From Gemmataceae bacterium (GTDB lineage Bacteria > Planctomycetota > Planctomycetia > Gemmatales > Gemmataceae): a DNA stretch of 64,000 bases. Made by a program: the position numbers and the translations under genes. Below, piece after piece: positions 56,772 through 64,000 of the stretch (positions within the stretch are counted from its first letter, which is position 1; each line of letters opens with the position of its first letter). A model generated the notes under the pieces. It was not told where the DNA came from, did no database searches, and worked only from the letters and a program-made list of their open reading frames with translations. The stretch lies in NCBI GenBank assembly GCA_901538445.1, contig LR594584.1, forward strand, positions 3,071,586-3,135,585. Reading direction: 5' to 3'.

Positions 56772-56917
56772 GGTGTCCAGACCCTCGGACCGGTGGTCGC
56801 ACCACACCTACGCCGGGCGCATCACATTTTCCCCGGTTTCCACGCGCGAGGGGTTCGGGAGGTCGTCCCGCAACAGGACTTGGCGGGCGGAGCCCGGCGT
56901 GCGAGAATGGCCTCTCG

Positions 56918-57004
56918 GGAAGGGTGGCAGAGTGGTCGATTGCACCGGTCTTGAAAACCGGCAACGTCGCAAGACGTTCCAGGGTTCGAATCCCTGCCCT
57001 TCCG
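56918..57004 (+). tRNA. tRNA-Ser (TGA)
   Basis: A class II tRNA: acceptor GGAAGGG/CCCTTCC, anticodon TGA in CTTGAAAACC, a long variable arm (AACGTC GCAA GACGTT), T-arm AGGGTTCGAATCCCT and discriminator G, as normal for serine. CCA is not encoded. Confidence 0.93.
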
Positions 57005-57022
57005 CTCGCGGGCGAAGCCCGG

Positions 57023-59338
57023 TCAGCGGGCCAGTTGCAGTTTGAGGTTGGGGATCGGCGTGCCCGAGGCGTCCGTGAGGCGGAGCGCCCCGCCGAAGCC
57101 ACCGTGGCCGTTGCACACCTTGAACACGATCACGTTCACACCCTTCTTGAGCGTCACGCCCCCGAACGTGGACTGGTCCCGGCCGATGCCGCGGTCGCCG
57201 GTGAACTTGCCGACCTGCTTGCCGTTCACGTACACCTTCGCGCCGTCGTCGCTGCCGATGCGAACCTGTACGTCCTTGATCTCGTTCGGGGCCGCGACGT
57301 AGGCGACCGCATAAGCGCTGCAGTCGTTGGTCGAGCCGCCGGCCCCCTCCAGGTCGAACGAGTAGCCGTCGGCCCGGACCCGCTCCCACATCAACTCGCG
57401 GCCCTCGACCTTGACCTTCGCCCCCTCGACCGGTTCGAGCTTTCCCTCGTCCTTGATGAACGAGCGGTCCACGGCCTGGGCGATGCCGACGCCCTTCGGG
57501 TGCGGGACCGGGGCGAGGACGAGCCACGTGCGGATGTACCCGTCGGCGTCGATCCCGTTGGCCAGGTCGAGGTCGTTCAGCGTCACCGGAACGCGGTGCA
57601 ACTTGGGGTCGCACCACACGGCGTGCGCGTCCTTGCTCGGTCCCGGGCACCGGACCTCGAGTTCGAGGCGGTGGATGCCGCTCAGGTCGATGGCGAACGG
57701 CTGCTGCTGGTTCTTCGTGGTCGGCTGCGACTCCCACAGCACCCGGCCGTCCCCCTTCACGGCGAACACGACCGGCGTCTGGATCTTCCCGGCCCCGGTG
57801 TCGTTGATCGCGACCGCCCCGGTCAGGGTTTTGAAGTGGCCGCCGATGGCGTACCGGGCGTGGGCCGTGCCGTCCGCGGGCGGGTGCATCCCGATTCCCT
57901 GGGCGATGGTGGTGCCGCGGACGGTGATCTTGCGGTTGTCGAACCCGAGCGACCCGGCCCGGCCGAGGGTGCCGTGCCCGACCGCCGACTCGCTCTCGCG
58001 GACCTCCGACAGGAAGACCGGCCGCGCGGCCGTTTGCGTGGGCGGCTGCCTGGGCGGGGCGGCCGCGGTCGCCGGCGGGGCCGCGTCCTCGTCCACCGGA
58101 GCGGGCGCGGTGTTGGGCCACGCGGTCGCCAGGACGCCCGCGGCCGCGGACAGGAGGCACAGGCCCGCGATCACCGCCACCTTCCGCCGTGCGTCGGACC
58201 TCGGGGGTGGGGCGGGCCGGGGGTCCGGCCGCACGGGCGCGTCGTCGTGCGGGGGCGCGAACGGGGCCGGCTCGAACGGCGTCACCTCGGGGGTCGTGTC
58301 GGCGGTGGGCCGGGAGACGTCGGCGAGGGTTTCGACCGACGGAACGGGGAGGATCGCGAGCAGCTCGTCCGGCGTCTGGAACCGGTGGGCCGGGTCCTTC
58401 GCCATCATCCGGGTGAGGACCGCGACGAGGTCGGGGGGCAGGTCCGGGCGGAACTTGTTGACCGGGTCCGGGTCGCGGACCTGGTGCATCAGGAGCTTTT
58501 GCGTGGTCGTCGCCCCCTCGAACGGGGACCGGCCGGTCAGGGCGAAGTAGAACGTCGCGCCCAGCGAGTACACGTCGGCCCGGATGTCGACGGGGCCGCT
58601 GTCGAGGGCCTGCTCGGGGGCCATGTAGTCCACGGTCCCCATGACCTCGCCGGACCTCCCGGCCGCGCCCTCGCGGGGGCCGCCCTCGAAGAACTGGGCG
58701 AGCCCGAGGTCGAGGATCTTCACGACCCCGGTGTCGGTGACGAGCAGGTTCGAGGGCTTGATATCGCGGTGGACGATCCCGGCCTCGTAGGCGTGCTGGA
58801 GCCCGAGCGCCGACTGCCGCATGTAGTCGACGGCCCGCGCGGCCCCGAGCGGCCCCTCGCGCTTCACGCAGTCCTCGAGGGTGACGCCCTTGACGTACTC
58901 CATCACGAGGTAGTGGACCCCGCCGTCCTCGGCGGCGTCGTAGGCGTGGACGATGTTCCGGTGGTCGAGCCGAGCGATGGCGCGGGCCTCGGCGTAGAAC
59001 CGCTCGACCGTCTCCGGGTTGCCGGCCATCCGCGGCGGGAGCACCTTGATGGCGACCTGACGCCGCATCCCGGGGTGCTCGCACAGGAACACCTTCCCCA
59101 TGCCCCCCGCCCCGAGCATCGCCAGCACCTTGTACCGGCCGATGAAGAACCCCTTCCACTTGCCCTGGAGGAGCTGGTCCGCCTGGAACTGGGTCAGGAG
59201 CCCGTCCCGGACCAGCACCTCGGCCAGCCCGAGGGCGTCGGCCGCGTCCCCGGCGTACCGGGCGGCGGTGGCGGGGTCGAGGAGCCGGCTCTGGGCGAGC
59301 AGGTCGAGGAACTCGGGCGTGGTCGCGGGGATTCCCAT
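57023..59338 (-). CDS. Ser/Thr protein kinase with C-terminal NPCBM domain
   Basis: A 771-residue protein. After an N-terminal helical region (PATAARYAGDAADALGLAEV), the kinase domain shows LGAGGMGKVFLCEH, AIKVLPP, IVHRDIKPSNLLV, DLGLAQFF and YMAPEQALDS. A hydrophobic helix (VAVIAGLCLLSAAAGVLATA) near 385 crosses the membrane. Outside lies an NPCBM/NEW2-like carbohydrate-binding domain (VGHGTLGRAGSLGFDNRKIT, AQGIGMHPPADGTAHARYAI) and a second beta domain. Kinase inside, sugar-binding sensor outside fits envelope signalling. ATG 59338 is preferred over upstream starts. Confidence 0.88.
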   Translation of the reverse strand: MGIPATTPEFLDLLAQSRLLDPATAARYAGDAADALGLAEVLVRDGLLTQFQADQLLQGKWKGFFIGRYKVLAMLGAGGMGKVFLCEHPGMRRQVAIKVLPPRMAGNPETVERFYAEARAIARLDHRNIVHAYDAAEDGGVHYLVMEYVKGVTLEDCVKREGPLGAARAVDYMRQSALGLQHAYEAGIVHRDIKPSNLLVTDTGVVKILDLGLAQFFEGGPREGAAGRSGEVMGTVDYMAPEQALDSGPVDIRADVYSLGATFYFALTGRSPFEGATTTQKLLMHQVRDPDPVNKFRPDLPPDLVAVLTRMMAKDPAHRFQTPDELLAILPVPSVETLADVSRPTADTTPEVTPFEPAPFAPPHDDAPVRPDPRPAPPPRSDARRKVAVIAGLCLLSAAAGVLATAWPNTAPAPVDEDAAPPATAAAPPRQPPTQTAARPVFLSEVRESESAVGHGTLGRAGSLGFDNRKITVRGTTIAQGIGMHPPADGTAHARYAIGGHFKTLTGAVAINDTGAGKIQTPVVFAVKGDGRVLWESQPTTKNQQQPFAIDLSGIHRLELEVRCPGPSKDAHAVWCDPKLHRVPVTLNDLDLANGIDADGYIRTWLVLAPVPHPKGVGIAQAVDRSFIKDEGKLEPVEGAKVKVEGRELMWERVRADGYSFDLEGAGGSTNDCSAYAVAYVAAPNEIKDVQVRIGSDDGAKVYVNGKQVGKFTGDRGIGRDQSTFGGVTLKKGVNVIVFKVCNGHGGFGGALRLTDASGTPIPNLKLQLAR

Positions 59339-59905
59339 GGGCGGGAAGACCGGGAGGAGGAGAGAACGCGTTGGGGAGAGACCGCCGGCCGGGCACGCCG
59401 GTGCGTCGTTTGATGGTGTAGTCTTCGTAAAGAGGAACGCCAACGCACGAGGCACGTGATTTCTATAGCACACGCCCCGGATGAGGTGCCTGCGGATCGG
59501 AACCGGGGCCGCGGCGGAGTTCGCCGGCGCACCGGTCCGGATACAATGACGCCCCTCGCCCGCGACCCGTGACCAGGACGCACATGACCCCGACCGGCCC
59601 GTCCCCCGCGCTGTTCTTCGACACCCTCAACGGCTACCAGCGGACCGAGGCGCTCCGGGCCGCCCTCGAACTCGACCTGTTCTCGCACGTCGCCGCCGGC
59701 CGGCGCACCGCCGAGGACCTCGGCGCGGCGTGCGGCGCGGCCCCGCGGGGCGTCCGCATCCTCGCCGACTACCTCACGATAGTCGGCTTCCTCCGCAAGA
59801 CCGGCGACCGGTACGAACTGTCGCCGGACGCGGCCGCGTTTCTAGTGGTCCACCACATTTCATTTGGCATTCCGTAAGGTCTCCTCCACCCTTGGAGGAG
59901 ATCTC

Positions 59906-60379
59906 GTGTCACGGAAGCCCAAGCATGTCGTCCGCCTGACCACCGACGAACGCCAACGGCTCGTCCGGCTGGTCCGAACGGGTACGCACCCGGCCCGCGT
60001 CCTCACTCACGCCCAGGTCCTGCTCAAGGCCGACGCCGATGGGCCTGGCTTGGGCGACGAAGCAATTGCAACGGCCCTCGGCTGTGGTGTCCGGACCGTC
60101 GCCCGCATCCGCAAGGCATTTGCAGAGGGCGGGTTGGATGCGGCCGTGCATCGGAAGAAACCGACCGGGCGACGATACCGGAAGCTGGACGGCGAACAGG
60201 AAGCCCGACTCGTTGCCCTGGCGTGCTCCCCAGCCCCGGACGGTCGTGGGCGGTGGACATTGCAACTGTTGGCCGACCGCCTCGTCGAGCTGCGGGTGGT
60301 GGATGCCGTCTCCGACGAGACGGTTCGGCGGACGCTGAAAAAAACGACATCAAGCCGTGGCTCAAGCAGCAGTGGGTGA
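59906..60379 (+). CDS. IS630 transposase, N-terminal frame
   Basis: A 157-residue frame from GTG with GGAGGAG upstream. It encodes the HTH DNA-binding part: VVRLTTDERQRLVRLVRTGT, HARVLTHAQVLLKADADG-type helices, GVRTVARIRKAFAEGGLDAA, and RRYRKLDGEQEARLVALACS. Its zero-frame end (KKTTSSRGSSSSG) is not protein-like; the real product continues in the -1 frame after the A-run at 60338-60344. Confidence 0.85.
   Translation: MSRKPKHVVRLTTDERQRLVRLVRTGTHPARVLTHAQVLLKADADGPGLGDEAIATALGCGVRTVARIRKAFAEGGLDAAVHRKKPTGRRYRKLDGEQEARLVALACSPAPDGRGRWTLQLLADRLVELRVVDAVSDETVRRTLKKTTSSRGSSSSG
60338..60344 (+). promoter_or_regulatory. IS630 slippery site
   Basis: Seven consecutive A bases read AAA AAA A in the first frame; a -1 slip leads into KNDIKPWLKQQW of the DDE frame. 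Confidence 0.7.
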
Positions 60380-61065
60380 TCCCGCCGAAGGCCAACGCCG
60401 CGTTCGTGGCGAACATGGAAGACGTGCTGGCCGTGTACCACCGGCCGCCCGACGACACCCGCCCCGTGGTGTGCGTCGACGAGGGTGGTAAGCAACTCAT
60501 CGGAGACACTCGGGAGCCACTGCCGATCCGCCCCGGCTCCGTGGCGAAGGTCGATCACGAGTACGTCCGGGCTGGTGTGGTCAACCTATTCCTGGCGTTC
60601 GAGCCTCTGGCCGGGCGGCGGCACGTGGAGGTCACGGAGCGAAAGACGAGCGTGGACTTCGCCCGCTTCGTCCGACGGTTGGTGGATGAGCAGTACCCGG
60701 ACGCCGAGAAGGTGGTGCTGGTGCTGGACAACTTATCCACCCACACACCGGCCTCGCTCTACCAGGCATTCGAGGCGGCTGAGGCCCGGCGGTTGTGCGA
60801 GCGGTTGGAGTGGCACTACACGCCCAAACACGGGTCGTGGCTGAACGTGGCCGAGTGCGAGCTGAGTGTTCTGGCCCGGCAGTGTCTGGATCGCCGCATC
60901 CCCGACATGGAAACCTTGAGGCGAGAGGTGGCTTCCTGGGAGCGGGATCGCAATGCTGCCGCTGTCGCAGCCGATTGGCAGTTCACGACGACCGACGCAA
61001 GAACGAGGCTGAAACGGCTCTACCCGGTGATCGAAACAGACAAATCAGCCGTGGTGAACCACTAG
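60340..61065 (+). CDS. IS630 transposase, DDE catalytic frame
   Basis: About 240 residues in the -1 frame from the A-run to TAG near 61063. It carries the DDE superfamily endonuclease residues: VVCVDEGGKQLIGD (first Asp), VVLVLDNLSTHTPASLYQAF (second Asp), and GSWLNVAECELSVLARQCLD (Glu). The length of the fused protein fits IS630. Catalytic residues are intact, so the element may be active. Confidence 0.85.
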   Translation, partial: KNDIKPWLKQQWVIPPKANAAFVANMEDVLAVYHRPPDDTRPVVCVDEGGKQLIGDTREPLPIRPGSVAKVDHEYVRAGVVNLFLAFEPLAGRRHVEVTERKTSVDFARFVRRLVDEQYPDAEKVVLVLDNLSTHTPASLYQAFEAAEARRLCERLEWHYTPKHGSWLNVAECELSVLARQCLDRRIPDMETLRREVASWERDRNAAAVAADWQFTTTDARTRLKRLYPVIETDKSAVVNH

Positions 61066-61901
61066 ACCGGAAGTCGCCCGCGTACCTGGGCGGAGCAGTC
61101 GAGTTCCTCCTCACCCCGCAGTTGCGCGAGTGCTTCCTGCACCTGACCGCGGCGGTGAAGAAGGGCGGCACGGCGACCTCCGACGAGGGCACGGTGTCGC
61201 ACGACAACCCGGTCTGGGTCGCGTTCGCCCGGTCGATGGCCCCGATGATGTACCTGCCGGCTCAACTGCTCGCGGGCCTGGTCGGCGGTGACGGCGGCGA
61301 CCCGCAGAAGCCGCTGCGGGTGCTCGACGTCGCGGCCGGGCACGGGGTGTTCGGGATCGCGGTCGCCCAGAAGTACCCGCGGGCGCACGTGACCGCCCTC
61401 GACTGGGGGAACGTCCTCGCGGTCGCGGCCGAGAACGCGGCCGCCGCGGGCGTCGCCGACCGCCACGCGCTCCTGCCCGGCAGCGCGTTCGACCTGGACT
61501 GGGGCGGCCCCTACGACGCGGTGCTGCTCACGAACTTCTTGCACCACTTCGACCTGCCGACCTGCACCCTCCTGGCGAAGAAGGCGAGGGCGGCGCTGGC
61601 CCCGGGCGGCCGGGCGGTGACGCTCGAGTTCGTCCCCAACTCCGACCGGGTGACCCCGCCGCCGACGGCCGCGTTCGCGCTGACGATGCTGGCGACGACC
61701 GCCCGCGGCGACGCGTACACGTTCGCGGAGTACGAGCCTGTGTTCCGCGACGCCGGGTTCGCCCGCAGCGAGTTCCACCCGCTCCCGCCGACCACGCAGC
61801 AGGCCGTGGTGTCGTTCGTGACGTGACGGGCCGTGGTCCGGCCGGTCCCGTTCCGGTAGCATGGGCGGGACTGGTCCCGGACCCGGCCGAAAGGGCTTTC
61901 G

Positions 61902-63005
61902 ATGTCCCACCCGCACGACCCGCCGCACCCCGACAACCCGCCCGAGCGGCGGCAGTTCCCGCGGTGGCGAGACCCGACGACCGCGACGGCCGTCGCGACC
62001 GTCGCGCACGTGCTGGTCGCGGGCGCGGCGGGCTGGTTCTTGCTCCAGCAGCTCGCGCCGGTGGTCCGCCCGCTGCTCGTGGCCGTGTTCCTCGCGTACA
62101 TCCTGCTCCCGTACCACAGCCGGCTCCGGCACCACATCGGCGGCCCAGCGTCGATCGGGGCGCTCGCGGGGCTCACGGCCGGGGTTCTGGTCGGGCTGGC
62201 GGTCGTGGTGTACGCGAGCGTCCTGGGCCTCAGCGAGGACCTCCCGCACCTCCAGGCGCGGGCCGCCGAGCTGCTGCACGCCGCTGAGCGGGAGCTGGGC
62301 CGGCTCCCGCCGTGGGCGTCGAGCCTGAAGCCGAGCGACGTCCCGCAGGACAAGGTCGCCGCACAGCTCTCGCGGGCCTACGGGCCGCTCCTGGGCCTCG
62401 CCGCCGACATGCTGCTGGAGGCGGTGGTGATCGGGATGTACCTGCTATTCCTGCTGCTGGAGGGCTCACGGTTCCCGGACCGGGTGCGGCGCGCGTACCC
62501 GCCGGAGCGGGCCGAGGAGATCCTCCAGATCGCCGGACAGGTGAGCGCGGCGATCGTCAGTTATTTGCGGGTGAAGGTGCGGTCGAGCCTGTTCCTGGCG
62601 GTGCCCGTCGGGCTGATCCTGTGGGCGTTCGGGGTGAAGTTCGCGACCCTCTGGGCGCTGCTCACGTTCCTGTGCAACTTCATCCCGTACATCGGCCCGG
62701 TGGTCGCGTACTGCCTCCCGGTCGGGTTCGGGTTCCTGTGGTTCGGCCTGGGCTGGGAGCCGATCGCGGTGGGCGTGCTGCTGATGTGCTGCCACGCGCT
62801 CTCGGCCGCCGTCGTGGAGCCGACGATGATCGGCAACGCGGTCGGGCTGAGCCCGCTCGTGCTGCTCGCGGCGCTCGCGTTCTGGGGGCTCCTCTGGGGC
62901 ATCCCCGGGATGTTCCTGGCCGTGCCGCTGACGGTGGTGAGCGTCATTGTGATGAACCACTTCGAGAGTACACGCGCTGTCGCCGGCCTCCTCCGGGGCG
63001 AGTGA
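61902..63005 (+). CDS. AI-2E family transporter
   Basis: A 367-residue membrane protein of the AI-2E (TqsA/PerM/YdiK) family. Paired N-terminal helices (VAHVLVAGAAGWFLLQQLAP, LLVAVFLAYILLPY), a soluble central region, and the conserved C-terminal helices with FCNFIPYIGPVVAY, VEPTMIGNAVGLSPLVLLAA and LAFWGLLWGIPGMFLAVPLT. Family members export small molecules or exchange Na+(Li+)/H+; substrate here unknown. Eight hydrophobic stretches are visible. Confidence 0.85.
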   Translation: MSHPHDPPHPDNPPERRQFPRWRDPTTATAVATVAHVLVAGAAGWFLLQQLAPVVRPLLVAVFLAYILLPYHSRLRHHIGGPASIGALAGLTAGVLVGLAVVVYASVLGLSEDLPHLQARAAELLHAAERELGRLPPWASSLKPSDVPQDKVAAQLSRAYGPLLGLAADMLLEAVVIGMYLLFLLLEGSRFPDRVRRAYPPERAEEILQIAGQVSAAIVSYLRVKVRSSLFLAVPVGLILWAFGVKFATLWALLTFLCNFIPYIGPVVAYCLPVGFGFLWFGLGWEPIAVGVLLMCCHALSAAVVEPTMIGNAVGLSPLVLLAALAFWGLLWGIPGMFLAVPLTVVSVIVMNHFESTRAVAGLLRGE

Positions 63006-63029
63006 GCCCCCCGGCGGGGGGCGGGGCGG

Positions 63030-63434
63030 TCAACCGGTGGTGATGGCGGTGTTCGCCTCCGACTCGGTGCCCGCGCCCAGCACGCCCCGCACCGCCCCGA
63101 CCAGCTCGGCCCCTGCGAACGGCTTCCGGAGCGCGGCCCGCGCCCCGAGACGCACGGCGACCGCGAGCAGGTCCACCCGCCCGTCGGACCCGCCCCCGCT
63201 GATCGCGACCACGGGCACCGGGCCGAACTCACCCGCCAGCTCGGCCATCACCTCCAAGCCGTTCTTCTCAGGGAGGTAGAGGTCGCACACCACCGCGTTG
63301 CTCGGCCGTCGGCGGAACGCCCGCACCGCCGCACACCCGTCGGCCGCGACCTCCACCTCGAACCCGGCACGCGCGAGCACCACCTGAACCGCGAACCGGA
63401 CCACCGGGTCGTCCTCGACGACCAGAACCCTCAT
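63030..63434 (-). CDS. Single-domain response regulator
   Basis: A 134-residue receiver domain started at the ATG giving MRVLVVEDDPVVRFAVQVVL. The phosphoacceptor Asp is in NAVVCDLYLPEKNGLEVMAE near 53, the conserved Ser/Thr in VVAISGGGSD, and the Lys in ARAALRKPFAGAEL. No output domain follows, so it signals through protein interaction. An N-terminal extension is possible. No histidine kinase is adjacent. Confidence 0.85.
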   Translation of the reverse strand: MRVLVVEDDPVVRFAVQVVLARAGFEVEVAADGCAAVRAFRRRPSNAVVCDLYLPEKNGLEVMAELAGEFGPVPVVAISGGGSDGRVDLLAVAVRLGARAALRKPFAGAELVGAVRGVLGAGTESEANTAITTG

Positions 63435-63880
63435 CGGGGCGGGTGCTGACGACGGGTGTGGGAACGGCAGCGGGGTGTCGGTCACGGTGCGGGCTCCGGT
63501 CGATTGGGATGCGGGCGCACGCCCACTCAACCAATCGCAACTTGGTCACCGAAACTGTCACCTGCGCCACAGAATTCTCCACTCGCTCCTCTGTGCCCGG
63601 TCGGCACCGGGGATCGGATTGTGTGGCGCAACTGGGGAGTGGCCCGCCACGCCACGACGACCCGCGGCACACTTGTTGCAAATTTCTGTTCCGAGCACGA
63701 AGGCGGTCCTGCCTTCTGCCGTGTCACCAGCCCACCGGCACGCGGCCCGATTGGCACCCCACGGCCCTTGCGGCTCTCGCAAAGGTCACACTGCCTGACG
63801 AGTCTTGCTCGCGACCCGCCGACCGGCGGGGCTGGTCACCGTACGCACCCCACCAACACAACCCCGCAAGAGCTCCGAAT
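63435..63880. other. 446-base intergenic region
   Basis: No supportable gene between the divergent response regulator and surface-protein genes. A 9-base inverted repeat TGCGCCACA (63563-63571) / TGTGGCGCA (63622-63630) with 50 bases between is the only structure seen, and it is weak. Promoters for both flanking genes should lie here. Confidence 0.5.
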
Positions 63881-64000
63881 ATGGGCCGGTACTCTCTCAC
63901 TCGCCTCCTCCCGTTCCTGCCCTCGCGGTTCAACCACCCGCGGCCCCGCGCGAACCGCACCCTCCTCGCGCTGGACCGCCTCGACGACCGCACCATGCCC
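63881..64000 (+). CDS. N-terminus of a large planctomycete surface protein (partial)
   Basis: Forty residues from ATG to the window edge: MGRYSLTRLLPFLP, then RTLLALDRLDDRTMP. The LALDRLDDRTMP segment matches the N-terminal L-LE-LEDRxxPS sorting-like motif that begins many giant exported Gemmata and Planctomycetes proteins. The rest lies outside the window, so domain content is unknown. Confidence 0.65.
   Translation, partial: MGRYSLTRLLPFLPSRFNHPRPRANRTLLALDRLDDRTMP

Larger units (their letters stand above)
59843..61064 (+). mobile_element. IS630-family insertion sequence
   Basis: Element of about 1.2 kb bounded by TA on both sides (59843-59844 and 61063-61064). Terminal inverted repeats are TAGTGGTCCACCAC (left, 59843-59856) and GTGGTGAACCACTA (right, 61051-61064), differing at one base and then diverging. 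It carries a two-frame transposase. TA target duplication, DDE transposase and -1 frame organisation are all IS630/Tc1-mariner features. The clean host junctions imply a recent insertion. Confidence 0.9.
59584..61826 (+). pseudogene. SAM-dependent methyltransferase interrupted by an IS630-type element
   Basis: The 5' part (59584 to about 59844) encodes FFDTLNGYQRTEALRAALEL and an HTH-like dimerisation region ending YELSPDAAAF. The 3' part (61063-61826) continues DRKSPAYLGGAVEFLL, then the SAM-binding LRVLDVAAGHGVFGIAVAQK and DAVLLTNFLHHFDLPT. Removing the element plus one TA restores AAFLDRKSPAYLGG in frame, so the gene was intact before insertion. The fold is that of O-methyltransferases of the acetylserotonin type. 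The 3' fragment has no good start of its own. Confidence 0.88.

Noticed and set aside
63563-63630. Inverted repeat TGCGCCACA / TGTGGCGCA upstream of the last gene
   Set aside because: Only nine bases with a 50-base gap; not strong enough to call an operator or attenuator.
1-64000. CRISPR array
   Set aside because: No regularly spaced direct repeats were seen; the dispersed palindrome copies are irregularly spaced by about 0.03 to 6 kb.

Overview
The window is GC-rich DNA from a planctomycete, most likely the Gemmata group (Gemmataceae). The host side shows this through family content: a DUF1552 protein next to a DUF1592-type cytochrome protein, a TIGR03000 surface protein, an ECF sigma factor fused to a membrane-anchored C-terminal part, a Ser/Thr kinase with an NPCBM domain, and the N-terminus of a giant surface protein. 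Two TIGR02996 proteins, a domain expanded in Gemmata, lie inside the prophage. This assignment is inference from family content, not from a marker gene.

Positions 1 to about 42,293 are one end of a siphovirus-type prophage. It runs off the left edge, and its right edge abuts the 3' end of an initiator tRNA-Met gene (42,294-42,368, minus strand), with the tyrosine integrase alongside (41,089-42,165, minus). Going rightward there is an early module with tightly overlapping starts and stops (ParB-like protein, phage sigma factor, helicase-methyltransferase fusion, cytosine methyltransferase, RNase H, ThyX, MazG-like protein, RusA-like resolvase). Next is a leftward block (12,689-14,808) driven from a divergent control region at 14,809-14,943. 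The structural genes follow: terminase, portal, protease/scaffold, decoration protein, major capsid protein, tail tube, tail chaperone with a -1 frameshift, tape measure, tail proteins and fibre. The module ends with small exported proteins and a papain-like protease that probably serve lysis or host-envelope modification. Accessory cargo sits between the tail genes at 29,571-31,642: a secreted protein, a DUF6232-like membrane protein, and a two-gene HEPN-like cassette.

Two signals that gene calling does not explain run through the prophage and are absent from the 21.6 kb of host DNA beside it. The first is a dispersed perfect palindrome, core GCCCGCGCGGGC (usually CTCGCCCGCGCGGGCGAG), with 19 exact copies and 3 one-mismatch copies. 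It occurs both between genes and inside coding sequences in more than one reading frame. The second is the 8-mer GTGACATC, found seven times, always on the plus strand and just upstream of a phage gene. In four cases it lies 8-9 bases before the start codon, which suggests a phage-specific promoter possibly read by a sigma factor the prophage encodes.

From 42,369 to 64,000 is host chromosome. It carries an acyl-CoA thioesterase, an HD/nucleotidyltransferase, a GT39-type membrane glycosyltransferase, gatB, a copper-storage-like four-helix protein, secreted planctomycete proteins, the ECF sigma factor, the DUF1552/cytochrome pair, tRNA-Ser(TGA), the kinase, an AI-2E transporter and a response regulator. 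An IS630-type element has cleanly interrupted a methyltransferase gene at a TA dinucleotide, and the original reading frame can be restored exactly.
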